Source: Trichuris trichiura (Eukaryota > Nematoda > Enoplea > Trichinellida > Trichuridae). Taken from it: DNA of 64,000 bases. The notes beneath the pieces are model-generated. The model did not search any database, had not been told where the DNA came from, and saw nothing but the letters and a program-made list of their open reading frames with translations. Every line of letters begins with the position of its first letter. The stretch's first letter is position 1. The position numbers and the translations under genes were made by a program. The stretch covers positions 1,798,001 through 1,862,000 of the forward strand of contig JBAJFE010000004.1 of assembly GCA_037903355.1 (NCBI GenBank), written 5' to 3'. Shown here in pieces: positions 1 through 26,968 of this stretch.

Positions 1-59
1 TCACATAGCGTCTATTGCTGCCGTAAACATGTGAAAAAAATGGGTTGAAAGCCATAAAA

Positions 60-270
60 GCTTTTTCAAAAACAAATAATAATAATAATATGATTGAAAA
101 TATAGCTTTTTGGCATGAAAGCATATGTTTTAATGTTTCAATTGTTTCTTCTTACGGAACTTGTCCCGCTAAAAATACAAAACTTTTGATGAAACTTCAT
201 AGCCGCGGAGTTTCATTAACAGTTTTGAATTTTTAATGGGCAAGTTCCGTTAGAAGAAACAATTGAATAA
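60..270. repeat. Hairpin repeat, family A copy 1
   Basis: The left arm (about 135-190) contains tttcttcttacggaacttg, and its inverse lies at about 215-265 (caagttccgttagaagaaa). The arms enclose a short loop with an inner palindrome around a GC-rich centre. A second, better-preserved copy lies at 5960-6175. The outer ends (ctttttgg near the left end) also match the inverted end of copy 2, so the element is a foldback unit of roughly 200 bp. No coding capacity is seen. Confidence 0.7.
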
Positions 271-282
271 TAATACTAATAA

Positions 283-284
<2 letters not shown>

Positions 285-373
<89 letters not shown>
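285..373. repeat. (ATT)n microsatellite
   Basis: Near-perfect ATT trinucleotide run of about 29 units directly between hairpin repeat A and the pogo-like MITE. Open frames here encode only poly-Ile, poly-Tyr or poly-Asn and are not genes. Confidence 0.97.
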
Positions 374-387
374 TACTACTATTATTA

Positions 388-769
388 CAGTGAAACCTCG
401 TACTTCGCGGGGGTCGCGTTCCGGTCTATCCCTCACGAGTTTTGAAAATCCGCGAATTTTAAACAGGCTACGAACAAAGACCTATACGCGCTTGCCTTCA
501 TACGTTAAACACGTCAAATAAGTTGAACTTTCAGGTAACAAACAGTAGAGTACTGTAGTGTACACGGTAAATGAATAAACACAATAAGAGTTCATTTTAG
601 GGTTCACAGAAGTCTTAGTTCATATCAGTAACACTTACAGTAAGAAAAGTGTAATTAAGTTTCAAGAGCATAAGTGACTCGTCTGCGCTTAAGCTTAAAC
701 AGGAACAGAAAAAATCCGTGAATTAGTGAAGCCTTGAATGCAGAAGCGCAGACTTGCGAGGTCTTACTG
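388..769. mobile_element. pogo/Tigger-like MITE, 382 bp
   Basis: The left end reads CAGTGAAACCTCG. The right end is its imperfect inverse (CAGTAAGACCTCG on the minus strand). The element is flanked by TA on both sides (386-387 and 770-771). CAGT(G/A)(A/G)AACCTC-like termini with a TA duplication are typical of pogo-type Tc1/mariner elements. There is no transposase reading frame, so it is non-autonomous. The interior is not an obvious copy of the elements at 10729 and 60414; only the termini are alike. Confidence 0.75.
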
Positions 770-1439
770 TATTATTCTTATTCTTCTTCTTCTTTTTATT
801 ATATTATTATTATTATTATTGCTATTATTAAAGACTGGTGAGTTATGTTTTCATTTTTTAAGTGGGGAACTTCTCTCTTCACTACTTTAAAAAATGAGAA
901 CGAAAATTATAACAAAAACAACAACAATAATAGAAATAATAAACATAATGATAATAACTTTAAAAATGAAAGACTTTCTAATGGTGTTATGGATTTTTAT
1001 CTGTCTGTTTATTACGGCTACAGCACAAAGCGTTTATTTACGCTTACTCATAAACGAGTCCGTCGAAGTTTTCAGTCTCACGTGTGTTCCCCTTTCAATG
1101 ATAACAAGAAAAAAACGAGGCGCGCGGGGCTCCGAAAGCTTCGACAGATTTGTTTATGAGCAAGTCTAAATAAACTGTACTATATCCGTAATTAACAAAT
1201 AGATGATAATAACTTTTTGAAAAAAAAACTATTACGGTTTCTAACCCGTTTTTTCATATAACCTAAGTCATATGAACGAACGTACCCGTTCGTAAGCAAC
1301 GTTTGTAACAACAAACTTCATACGAAAAAATGGGTTAAAAACCCTAAAAATTTTTTTCAAGAAGATAAATTTAAAAACCCGTTACGAAGAGGGAGAAAAA
1401 AAGAAAAAAAATATAATACTCATGAAAACGGGTTCTCAG

Positions 1440-1640
1440 CTCCACCACCTCACTGACGACGGAACTAGAGCGTTCCGAAAGCTCTGAACATTAAAAAAGT
1501 TGAGTGCGTTGATATCTGTACATTTTTTTTAATAACGGCTCATCCATCCGTTGGTAGAGCAGTTGTTTTAGTTTAATTACAGATAACAGCACAACGAAAA
1601 AACGGGAAAAGCCGTAGAAGACCTTACAACCATGAAAAAT
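1440..1640. repeat. Repeat family C copy 1, one arm with hammerhead-like core
   Basis: Nearly identical to 12318-12495: a CTGACGA...GAAAGCTC core, then gttgagtgcgttgatatctg, then the shared box ctcatccatccgttggtag, then a tail reading gaaaaaacgggaaaagccgt. The copy at 12.2-12.5 kb has both inverted arms; this one keeps only the right half. Confidence 0.75.
1453..1486 (+). ncRNA. Hammerhead-ribozyme-like core (family C)
   Basis: CTGACGA is followed by a 6-bp hairpin (CGGAAC / GTTCCG) and then AAAGC, so GAAA spans the hairpin end. This matches the CUGANGA - stem II - GAAA core of hammerhead ribozymes. The family B cores elsewhere in the window have T at the variable position and a different hairpin sequence that is also fully paired. 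I could not identify convincing stems I and III, and a C sits between the conserved A and the G-starting helix, so activity is unproven. Confidence 0.35.
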
Positions 1641-1919
1641 TATAATAACTTTATTTAAATAATAAAGAGATGACAGCAGCTAGTAATAGAGGCGGATATG
1701 GTAGAGAAAAGAAAATATCAACACTACAAACGTAAAATAACTAATTTGCATATTTTATACTTTCTTTAATATTTTATCAACACAAATATTTTTCAGTCGT
1801 AGGCATTGCAGAATAGAACGACTTGTAACAGCACGTTAGGTCCTCAACTTGTGCATCTAATTAGCTGAGGACAGAATAGTTATCGACAGCTACGATTAGT
1901 TAAAACAGATTTATTGTTA

Positions 1920-1951
<32 letters not shown>

Positions 1952-2173
1952 GCTGTTGTTAAGTTATCTGATGAAAATGTTGGCTTCTAATTTAGCAGAG
2001 AAACGACATAGGCTGAAGAAGCCAAAATTGTACAAGACCATATGTGTTTAGGAAAATTTTGAAAAAAAATGAAAATAAAATACTGCTCAAATAAACTATA
2101 CGATAAATAGTACGAATAGTATTAAGAAAACATGTCTCTTTAAAATACGAATATAAAAAAAGTAAATACGTAC

Positions 2174-17565
<15,392 letters not shown>

Positions 17566-20500
17566 GTCATTGCCCGGAAAATAAATAAACAGCACTCCAG
17601 AGGATCAGCCACTTATCTTCCATGGCTACCGCTTACTGCAACTGCGGTCTTACTGTACGATGGTTAGGCGCTTATTTACAAATTAGTGCAAAATCCACAG
17701 GTATCTACAGTAAGCAAAGGTGAAAACAGGTAGAATTACTGTATTGGCGGGTATTTAATTTTTTCCATCAACTAGCAAGCATAGACTACCAAAGGGGTTT
17801 GTTAAATTTAAGAAATAAAGCGAAAAAGAAAATCGCGCGGCAAGCTAAGGAGCAAATTCTAAAATCACACTTTGCTTTTAGAAAATTCAAAACCGCGTAG
17901 CCTCGCCAACAAAATCATGTCTATAGGAAATGCCTAAAATTATCCCGCGCGGTTTGGTCTAACACAGCGACGCGCTCGCTCAAAAAGTATATTTTTTAAT
18001 TGAAAAAATTAAAGCAAAGTCGAGGGAGGCTTTTACCAAATTTTTAACTTCCCATTTGGCAGCGTCTGCTTGTTTGTTGAGCAATAGTTTGAACAAAATT
18101 TCGTTTTTAGCTTTTCAACGCCAAAAGTTCAAAGCCGAATGTTACTCCGTCCGAAGAAAAGCAGCTTTTATTCAACTTTTGGGATAACGCAAATTTTTTT
18201 GCTTTCGTGCGGTAATATTTAAAATTTTACCGGACTTCCGGCTTTTGGAGTCGTTTTTAATCGGTTTTTCAATGTATCAAAGTTTAGTTTTTGTCCATGC
18301 GAAATACTTGCAATTTTTAGACGGCAAATAATTCTGTTATATTAGCTGTAGTATATTTTAATTGGAGACGGTTTTCAATCTTTCGGAAAAATTGGATCTT
18401 GTCTCCTAGGCGCCCCATTGTCATACTGTAAGTTGGCCTACCATTTTATCTTGCCATTGCGTAAGCCTAAACTTAAACGTAAGACTTATGTGTTGGCTTG
18501 GATTTAGATAAGGGTAAAAAAGAGTGGCTGGCACGTTTTCCGGTAAAGATACAACAAGTTTATGACATGTTTTCCAAAAAGGAACCTGCATTTCTCAAAC
18601 GATGGGCGGCTAAGGCAGTCGGTCAATGAACGATATTTAACCGATGTAAAGGCTTTGCCAGTAGCCCATCGGCGAATTTAAAAAATGCTGACTTAAAAAT
18701 GTACGAATTTACAACCCACATATGTCGTTATTCGGTTGGCATTGATTAAGGATGAAAGTAATACCGTAAGATCATTAAGAGATAATCAAGTTCGTTATTA
18801 AGATAATCAAGAATCATTAAAAGATAATCAAGTTTGCATTGAATTTTCTTTAGCCTTTTCGATGCATAGCAGCACAAAAGCTTACTTATTTTGCGTCCTT
18901 CCGAGTTAACTTTCAAAATTGTAAAATCGGTGGATATCATAGGGCACATATACGCTCGCATTTGTAAAAGCGAAAAGTCTGGCCTGGAAAGAACGCTTTG
19001 TTTGTGAATATTAAATTTTGAATTCGTAACTTTAGAACGGGAGAATAGAATTCTTACAAAGCTGTTAATCATGTACGTGTTAGAGTACGAGTCTTCCTTC
19101 ACGACTTGAGTTGCTCACGCCTGTCCCACTGCATCCCGCCTAATATGGAGCGTAACACTTCCATGGACGCTGAAACCTTCCCATCTTATCCAGTAATGTT
19201 TGCTTTTGTCAAACAATCGTAAAGAAGTACAAATCAACGAAAAAAGGAACTGCAACTGCTGAGTGTACCTATACGGTTGTTCGCTTTGAACATTTGTGCA
19301 GAATAAACACAGTTCGTTTGAAATAAACATTGCCAAATAACGTCATTGCTCACGATAACGAAAAGTGACACATTGTGTAACTCGCACGAGAACAAAAAGA
19401 GTATTCTACAACAGAAGTCACGCAAGGAGTTGACGTGTCTACGCAGTAAAGAATTTTCAAAGACCACATTCAAGTCACGCGTTAATGCTTCTTCAACTCA
19501 GTCGATCGTCTCACATGTACAATGAAACTATTTCTCCTCAATGACTCTCATTTCAATCGAATGTTCTTCAGGAAAGCATAAGATTAATTCAAAGGCTAAG
19601 TCAACCAACTTTCGTACTTTTGTTCCCTTCTGAATAGGTCTAAGTGGATATTACTAAGCGATTGCTTCGATGCACTATGAAGAAATTGAAAGCAAGCATA
19701 ATTCCGAATAATACACGTAACTGTATGGTGAAAAAGAACGAACATACGGTAAATGGTGAATAACCCCTAAGTGCTCTTTGTCGCCTACGGACTCGAATTG
19801 CGACAGCAGTTTATTTTAACATCTTACATAAAGGCTAAAATTAAAACGAAAACGTGTCAGTTTTTCGCCGGTTCGCTTTCAAGCAACCTCTTCAAATCTT
19901 ACGACGTTGACACGCGCTCGCACGCGGAAAAAAGCGCAAGCAGATATGCAATGATGAAAGCATGTTGCGCAGAAGCCACAGTGGTTAGCAGATAGACGAA
20001 CTAATAGGAAATATGCTACAACAGTAAAAAAAATTTTTTTAGGCATCTTTTTTTCAAACGGCCATTAAAAAGCATAGAATCGCCCGAACGTAATGCTCTT
20101 AGGAATAACAATTTGATTTTGATTGTAAGTGCTTTACAAAAAGTTTAACTTTGATGCGTAACTCGTCCTGGAATACGATGATCAAGTACACATTGTAGAC
20201 AGTATGCTTTGGTTAGCGCTTGGAAAATTCAGTCTCCTGTAGCGTTATTTGGTTTTCCCCGCTCTGAATTTTGTAGCATTGCGGCGGACTGTTGTTTCAA
20301 AGGTAGTTGCATGTTTAAATTTTAAATTACTAGCTCATCAGCTGTGTCAAACGTCGGTCAGGGATGCGGAAGGGAAAGATGCGTTTTTTTGCGCGCTCGC
20401 CTTTCAGTCAGAACGTAACTGCTTGGGCATACAGTTATTCTTGTTGTTTCCTCCTAACCGCTTTTGAATTTCGCTTATCAAAGCAATCATTTGATTTTTC

Positions 20501-21335
20501 GTTCAACTTTTATGACGGGAAGACTTGAGTCGCCCATGAGCTTCGCAGGAAAGCTAAACTTGGATGCTCTGTCTCGCTTTATGGTTCCCTTGGGCAGTTT
20601 CTGCATTTAAAATCGCTGAACCTCTACGCGAAGTGTATAGCCTCCATAAAAAGCGATTTAGCTTGCTGCCATCTTCGTTGTATACCGTCCTACCTCTAAC
20701 AGCTGTACCGCGTCAAAGTCATAAAAGTCGAAGACTTTTTGCTTATAAATTTTATCCGGCTTTGGTGCGTAAATACGTTTTCCTAATTTTGCAGTTGCTT
20801 CCTTTTTCCGCGAATATTTTCCGTTTGAAATAAGGCAGTCTTATTGTACAGAAGATTATCGCACGTGCGCTCAATACCCGATGTAGCGCTTCACTGAATC
20901 AACTAATAAAATTTGTATTTTGCCGAGATGTAAGGAAAAGTCGTTGTTCCAGACTCTTTCACATTCCTCCTTATTTTTGCTGCTGTTTGTTGCATTAGCA
21001 GTGTCCTATTTATTAAGCGCTGTCTTGCACTGCGTTTAAACTGCGTCGGCAAGATAGCGTCATCTAACCGACAGCTTTTTGCGTCAAAATCGAAATGGCT
21101 AACTAGCGACAACGAAATATCCTGCACATCTTTAAAGTACTTACAGTCTCCTCAATTTGAATTCAAATTACTGTAGTAGTAAACAACAGCTTGAAAACAC
21201 TACAGACTGATTTGAATAAGTTATTGATTTTCATGTTCGAATCTGAGCTAGGTTACTGTATGATAGCGTGGCTTGAAATTTGAAGCATTTATAATTATTT
21301 ATAGAGTTTTTTCTTTGCTGCTGCTCCCTTAAACA
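17566..21335. other. Intergenic region between divergent MED13 and ZMAT2
   Basis: The two genes point away from each other, so this 3.8-kb stretch should hold both promoters. Several frames of 60-120 codons occur, but none resembles a known protein or has plausible splice structure. A weak copy of the aggcttaagc-type MITE may lie at 18440-18560. Nothing else recognised. Confidence 0.6.
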
Positions 21336-22156
21336 ATGTCTAACGCTGTTCCCGTTGTTGCCGACGACCATCGACGAAAATGGGATATTGGCGAATACGA
21401 ACGCCTTGCCAGGGAACGACTGGAAGAAGAAAAGAGGCGGGAAAAGGAAAAGTCCATACCAAAAGACAAAGTGAAGAGAGACATATTGAGACCGCGTGAC
21501 TACAAGGTCGGTAGCCCTATAAGGGCTTTGGTATATATCTTATATCTGCTTATCCCTTGAATAGATCGATTTGGATTCAAAGGTTGGCAAATCGGTAGTA
21601 ATAACAAAAACGACTCCCGCCTCGGAGGCCGGCGGGTAGGTTCTCTGTTGAGCGCTATCGCATAGTTGTAAAATTCCAACATTTATTTTTAGTTATTATT
21701 GCAATGTTTGCGACTGCATAGTTAAAGATTCAATCAACTTTTTGGACCATATCAACGGGAAAAAACGTACGTACAAAAAAAGCAAAAGCTGCTTTTTCAA
21801 TGTTTCCTCTTTTTGCTTAGATCAGCGCAATATGGGTATGTCCATGCGAGTGAAGAAGAGTACGCTTGACGAAGTGAAGGCACGATTTGCCGCCAAAAGG
21901 CAAGAGGCCGAAGAGAAGAAGAAAGGATACAGCTTTGAAGAGCGGATGCGCGAAATTCAGGAAGAGGCAATGCTCCAACGTTTCGCCTTGTCGGACGCTT
22001 TCAACTTGTTTTCAGGAACGAAAGTTGGCCGAATACAAACAGCAAAAGCGGATGAAAAAGCGAAAGATTCAACAGGAAGAAAGCGAAGACGACGAGGAAA
22101 GTGAACTTTTGGCCAAAACAATGGGAATTAAAGGCTTTGCCACAACGAAGAAGTAA
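21336..22156 (+). CDS. ZMAT2: ZMAT2 / Snu23, matrin-type zinc-finger spliceosomal protein
   Basis: A component of the U4/U6.U5 tri-snRNP and pre-catalytic spliceosome. Five exons: 21336-21506, 21565-21635, 21693-21766, 21821-21966 and 22016-22156. They give 200 residues, close to the 199 of the human protein. The N-terminus has RRKWD..EYE..A and RDYKVDL-like residues. A single matrin-type C2H2 finger (about residues 80-105) has YYCNVCDC and NFLDHINGKKH. It is followed by MGMSMRV, a lysine/glutamate-rich helix and a GFATTKK end. Intron 4 (21967-22015) must use a GC donor (GAG|GCAATG) for the frame to match the family; a GT donor would give an unrelated tail. Its stop is 315 bp from the convergent receptor gene. 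Confidence 0.95.
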
Positions 22157-22471
22157 AGCACCAAATCAGCCTTCATTATTCAAGCTGCGCGTGACCGACT
22201 GTCGCCCACTTGGCTCTCCCTGTAATATGATTCTCAGGTTTTGTGACGTCAGTTTTACTTTAAATACTGCACCGAGACAAAGCAGAGTTTAATATTGAAA
22301 GCTTTCCATTATTTTGCGGTAAAAACCACTGTAAAACATTTTGGTTAACAGCTGTGCACACGTTGTAGCGTGAATACCGGTCAAGCAATAGTAAGTCACA
22401 ATTGCTTAGGCAAACTTGTTTGGTTATACATTTTTCAAACGGCAGTGCAAAACGTTTAAATGATTGGTGCT
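22157..22471. other. Short gap between convergent ZMAT2 and receptor genes
   Basis: 315 bp between two stop codons. It should contain both 3' UTRs. No gene or repeat seen. Confidence 0.7.
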
Positions 22472-25400
22472 TCATATTGGTGTTGCTCCATCGGTTTCCA
22501 CTTGTGGCAACGATATAATGACGTGCGGCGATTGGCTACGAGGTATCGCTGCTTGGTCGACACCACCGTGGTTACGGTCGGAAGCGGGCGCGCATCCGTC
22601 CGACTCTTCCGACGCGAAGCTATTTCTTAAACAAATTCTGGCACTTTTCAACAGCAACAATGGGTATACGGCATCTTTGGCTAATTGACGTGAGCTATTT
22701 CCAAAGGAGGCGCAACTATCGTGGTCGCCGGAAGTATCTTCCTGCGCCACTATCTGATTGGACAAACCCTCTTCTCGTCCGTCAATACTATCTTGCGTCG
22801 ACGATGGATGTTCAACACTTTCCGTATGTTGACTTTCGAACTGTTGAAGACGCTGAGCGGACGACAGTGATCTATTCGTCTGGTATCCTTTAAAAGAAGA
22901 AAAACGACTTCCTTTTACGGCGATAGAAAAACTTACCAAGTGAGGAAGCGCAACTTCTGCCACGGTCGCTGCTACCCAAACCAACGCTGGCGAAGCCGGA
23001 TGTGTCCGTTTGGCTGGTATCCGTCGTACTATCGCCATTGAAGGAAGGCTGATGAATATAAGCGCCATCCACGCGTCTACTACGAGAATTTGGCGACTCC
23101 TGCTGGACAACACTTCCAAATTCGTGAATTTCCATTGGATCAGCTGAAAAACAGTCAAGCCTATGGGCAAAAAATTTGCATACACAACGAACAAATCAAA
23201 TTTCGGCTAGCAAATTTGAAAAATGCTTTATTAGCTGATTGGCTAATGATTATGAACCTGCAAATATTCTATAGTCGTACCTGGACAAGCAATAGTGCAT
23301 AATTCGGCGAGTCTTTCCTGAGCACAGAGCGCTGTGATGCGAGCGTCCGAGTCTTGATCCCAACAATCTTCGATAAGCTCTCGAAGAGTATACAAAGGCT
23401 AAAGATAAAAGAAAGCGCCTTATTTTTCAACCCGCGTAACTGGTCGAGGACATACTCCGCCTTTGGGTCGATACATGGCTGTAGGAAATGATGGTCTCTT
23501 CTTGTTCTTGCATACGACGCGTTGCATCTCCTCCAAACTTGGATTCGCCGACACGTCCTTTCCGTATGGCAATTCGTACGCAGGTACGGTCGCTCCTACG
23601 AAACGTATCAAAAAACTTAATAATTTTTTAGATTTTACTTTGAACTCAAATATTATTATAAGAGCACTTGGCTACAGGCATCATCAAGCGACAAAATGAA
23701 TGTCTCGCCGGAATCGTCGGCAATAAATGGGCAGCGCGGCCTTTGTCAACAAGAGAAAGTTTGAATTTTTGAATCGCCAACTTGAAAAGCAGGCAAGAAA
23801 AGCGATTGGCTAATTCAAAATTTATGCAAATTATTTTGACCGCCTCTCCTGACGATGATTGGCCAACTTCTTTGGCAAAGTCGTAAACAACGTTTTCTTT
23901 AGTAGACAGTGCTTATGTACGAAACGTTCGAAGATTTCCAATAGATAGTGGTAAGCATATTGGATTTTACTTATTCCGAGACTAGTTGCGCGCTCTTAAT
24001 GGGACATACTGAGAATGGGAGCGAACTGTAAACTTTAAATTTTTTACGCTTCACGTGCTTAGCTAGAGAAAGCAAATTCAAAAAAAAGACGTTTAAGAAT
24101 TAGCGCTAAACCGGCATGACGTCATCTGAAGTTCGGAGTGTTGCAAATAAGGAAACGTATGCCTGTAGGAGGCACTTGTTTCAATAGCTGACTGAATTAG
24201 ACGTACCGAGCAGCAAGTACTGAACCTACTTACCATTTAAAGCGTAAACGTCTTCGCATCTAGATACGATCTCCCACAAAACAAGCCCGAGAGCGTAGAC
24301 GTCCAACTGCTTCAACGTGGTTTCGGGATCTCGCAAGTTGGCTGCCCCTTCAAGCAATTCGGGTGCCATATACCGAACCGTTCCAACCTGCAATTCGTCG
24401 GGGAGAGAAAAAAATTTAATTTCACTTTGCATAACCATGTCAGCTTCTCACCTCCGCCAAGGAAGGATCCCGGCGTCCCGTATGCTGGCTTAATGTTTCC
24501 AAAATGACGGCAAAGGCAAAGTCGCATATGGCGCATGTTCCGTCCAATTTGACCAGCACATTTCTGCTGTTGATATCCCGATGAGCTACAGCCGGTTTGT
24601 ACAAATCTACATACGGGCAGACAAGTGTTCAAACACGAAATGAAAACGACGAAGGAGACATACCACCGTCGCTGACCTCCGCATGCAAATACGCGACGCC
24701 TTTTGCGACCGAAGAGGCCAATTTGCACATAGCATCCCAAGAGAGAGAGTTCGCGTTTAAATAGTCCGTAAGGCTTCCGTTTGGTAAGTATTCGGTTAGA
24801 AGCCAACATTCAATGTTCTGCCCTTCGCGCGCTTTAGCCGTTAGGTTAGCGCTTGCCAAATATTTGACCATATTTTCGTGCTTCATCAATGGCAACCCCA
24901 ATACGCGTATTTCATTGATGCCGTAACGCTGCAAGCCTGACGCGTACAACTTCAGAGCAACAAGAGAGCCGTCAGTCTTCAGCTCGGCTAACCATACGGT
25001 ACTATAGCGGCCCGTATACAATACCCGAGAAAGCTTGACATCATCCAGCTCGATCGATTTGGTTTTTGCATTATTCTGGTCTTTGTTAACGTCGGATAAC
25101 AAAAGTTTGTCGTCCGAATCTCTGGCGCAGAGGCTTAGCACGGACTTTGACCAAGAACAGGCGCGCGAAAGCAAATATGTCATCGCCAGGGTAGCGACAA
25201 TGAAAAACGATGCGCAAATGGCGACGGCAAATGTCAGCTCGTCCGTCTCGACTTGGTCTACTGGAAGCGAATGAAAAAAAAACTAAACGAAATAGTAAAC
25301 AGAAGCTTCGGCAGTCCTACCGATCATCATTTCCACTTCGGGAACCGGTTTCGGTACGTATTCGTAACTAAAGTTGTCATTACAAAACGAGGATGAACAA

Positions 25401-25860
25401 CAGCAGTAACGACTGTGCTTGAGGTAGGTGGAACCAATGTCGCCATGCGCCACGCATCTATTTCCATCGCATTCGTTGCTATTTCCCTTCCAACAGCCTG
25501 CAAGTAAATTAAATAAGACAGCTCGTTTCCCGACGAGGGCATCGTCGACAAACCCTGGAAAAGCACGTCCGCATAATCGTCGTGAACAGGATCGTATTTC
25601 CAAATGGTGATGCACTGCTTGAACATGGTAAAACACTCCTGAGTCCCGTTGGCAATTAGGCTAACGTTGCCAGCGCTCAGCAGGCCCTCCCTGACGTCCA
25701 AGTTGGACGGCAATTGTGAAGATATAAAAAATCGGCAAGAAATCGCATTCAAAAGACGCACTGCAACGACGAACACGTTGGATAGTGTAAACGAGTTTTT
25801 GCGCGTTCGCTTACCGTACAAAAACAATGGAAAGAACAATTTTGCCCATATTTTGAGCAT
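22472..25860 (-). CDS. TGF-beta superfamily type II receptor kinase, BMPRII/Wit-like
   Basis: Cell-surface Ser/Thr kinase receptor for BMP-type ligands. Ten exons: 25815-25860, 25554-25760, 25321-25497, 24664-25260, 24452-24606, 24234-24387, 23456-23595, 23281-23398, 22937-23143 and 22472-22887, giving 738 residues. Seen in order: a hydrophobic start; a cysteine-rich ectodomain with [12 protein letters not shown]; one membrane span (about 152-174); a kinase domain (about 222-525) with [28 protein letters not shown] and [15 protein letters not shown]; and a Ser-rich tail of about 200 residues. The insert NLRD and the CWD block are BMPRII-like rather than activin-receptor-like. Two oddities: the glycine loop reads YTGRYST and the DFG motif reads DFA, although the catalytic Lys and both Asp residues remain. 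The exact orthologue (Wit, Punt or DAF-4) cannot be settled. Confidence 0.93.
23596..24233. other. Receptor intron 6 (638 bp) with CCAAT and octamer motifs
   Basis: The longest intron of the receptor gene, with GT-AG borders in phase. It contains gattggctaa (about 23801), an ATGCAAAT octamer near 23823, and gatgattggcc (about 23856). Another inverted CCAAT (gattggctaatga) lies in the next intron near 23237. They could be regulatory; the sequence alone cannot tell. Confidence 0.5.
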
Positions 25861-26968
25861 TTCGCCTCAGGGGATGCTTCACTGCATGCTTTACCCGGTA
25901 GAACAATGGTCCCGAGGCTAATACAGTACTCAATGGAATGCAGGCTTGACCTTTACTGACGCCAACGTGGCGGCGTCACTCCTGCGGACAAGCAGTCGAA
26001 TTACCAACTCGAAAGTGTGCGTAGATTTTTAATCGGTTTTACAAAAATTCAAATACCGGTTCAACGTTTAGCTATTGTTCAACTTTTCCGATCAAACGCG
26101 TACTGTAGGTAACGAGCGGGTTTAAGATTATCGTTTGAACGAAAAAAATTTACATATTGCCGACTCGTTCTTTTTTTCTATGCAAATTTTATTTACCGAT
26201 AAGACGTGCGGAAGTTTGTGCTGTAATAGTTTTTCTTTTAGCAGCCGTCAGCATCGATCGAGGCGACACCTATATTGCAAGTAAGTGTATTGCAACTTTA
26301 TTATCATTTTTGGATGTAAAAGTTTACCAAAAAGCGCCCACCTACTCCTACGCTGTCGGCAAAACGCTCTTTGTACGTACAGCTATTTGACAAACACAAA
26401 CTGCTCATTACAGCCCGTTGGCGCTTTTCAAAATCAGAGAAATCACTATTTCAGCTGCTAGCTCACAAGCTTATGTTTACACGCCACGTTGGCGCTGAAG
26501 AAAATAAACTTTACGCGGCGGTCATAGTAGGAACAGAGTAAAGCATTCTACAGGTATTTTTTAGAAAAAATGTGCCCTGAAATGCAAACGCTGACAGCAG
26601 GATAGGGAAAGTCATTTGAAACGCAAACTTTTGCCAACGAAGCGTTAAAAGTTGCCCAGTCATCACCATACTGTAAGATGCGCAGGAGAGATTATTTTTA
26701 TTACGGTATCCAACGTGCACGGACCCGGCGTTGTTCGTGCGCGCAGCGTTTTTTTTGTCGACGTCGCAAGTTCTGGGGTTAAGCAGCCCCGGAATCGTAT
26801 TGTACTTTAGCCTTTCCACTTTCACTCGTTCTCCTGCTGCCTTTGCAATTGTCTTTGATTTGTTTGCTTGGCATTGTAATGGAATCCGTTTGAATTTGAC
26901 GATGATGCTGACCAGTTGTTCAAGTTTGGCCAATTTCGGTTGTTCGCGTTCGGCCCTTTTTACTTTAC
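25861..26968. other. Intergenic region between divergent receptor and RNF10 genes
   Basis: 1.1 kb expected to contain both promoters. An ATGCAAAT octamer is present near 26180. A 205-codon minus-strand frame (26511-27128) overlaps the RNF10 start but resembles nothing and is probably chance. Confidence 0.55.

Larger units (their letters stand above)
1..2173. other. Repeat-rich non-coding stretch, probably the last visible MED13 intron
   Basis: No exon could be recognised here on either strand. The stretch holds a hairpin repeat (about 60-270), a long (ATT)n tract (about 285-373), a pogo-like MITE (388-769), shorter ATT tracts near 800 and 1930, and a repeat with a hammerhead-like core and a shared 22-bp box (1440-1640). 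The MED13 exon at 2174-2661 ends at a good donor (GTACGT on the minus strand), while the family's conserved C-terminus is missing. This stretch is therefore inferred to be intron, with the final MED13 exon(s) left of the window. Confidence 0.6.

Noticed and set aside
233..445. Frames encoding long runs of Asn, Ile or Tyr
   Set aside because: They are translations of the (ATT)n tract. The same applies to frames at 11161-11433, 11682-12367, 12664-12909 and 12954-13265.
1538..1562. A tRNA gene from the GTTGGTAGAGC D-arm-like motif
   Set aside because: No acceptor stem, anticodon arm or B box follows at the right spacing, so it is only a partial resemblance.
18746..19102. 118-codon minus-strand frame in the MED13-ZMAT2 gap
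   Set aside because: Low-complexity end with repeated LDYLLMIL-type units from a short imperfect DNA repeat; no family recognised.
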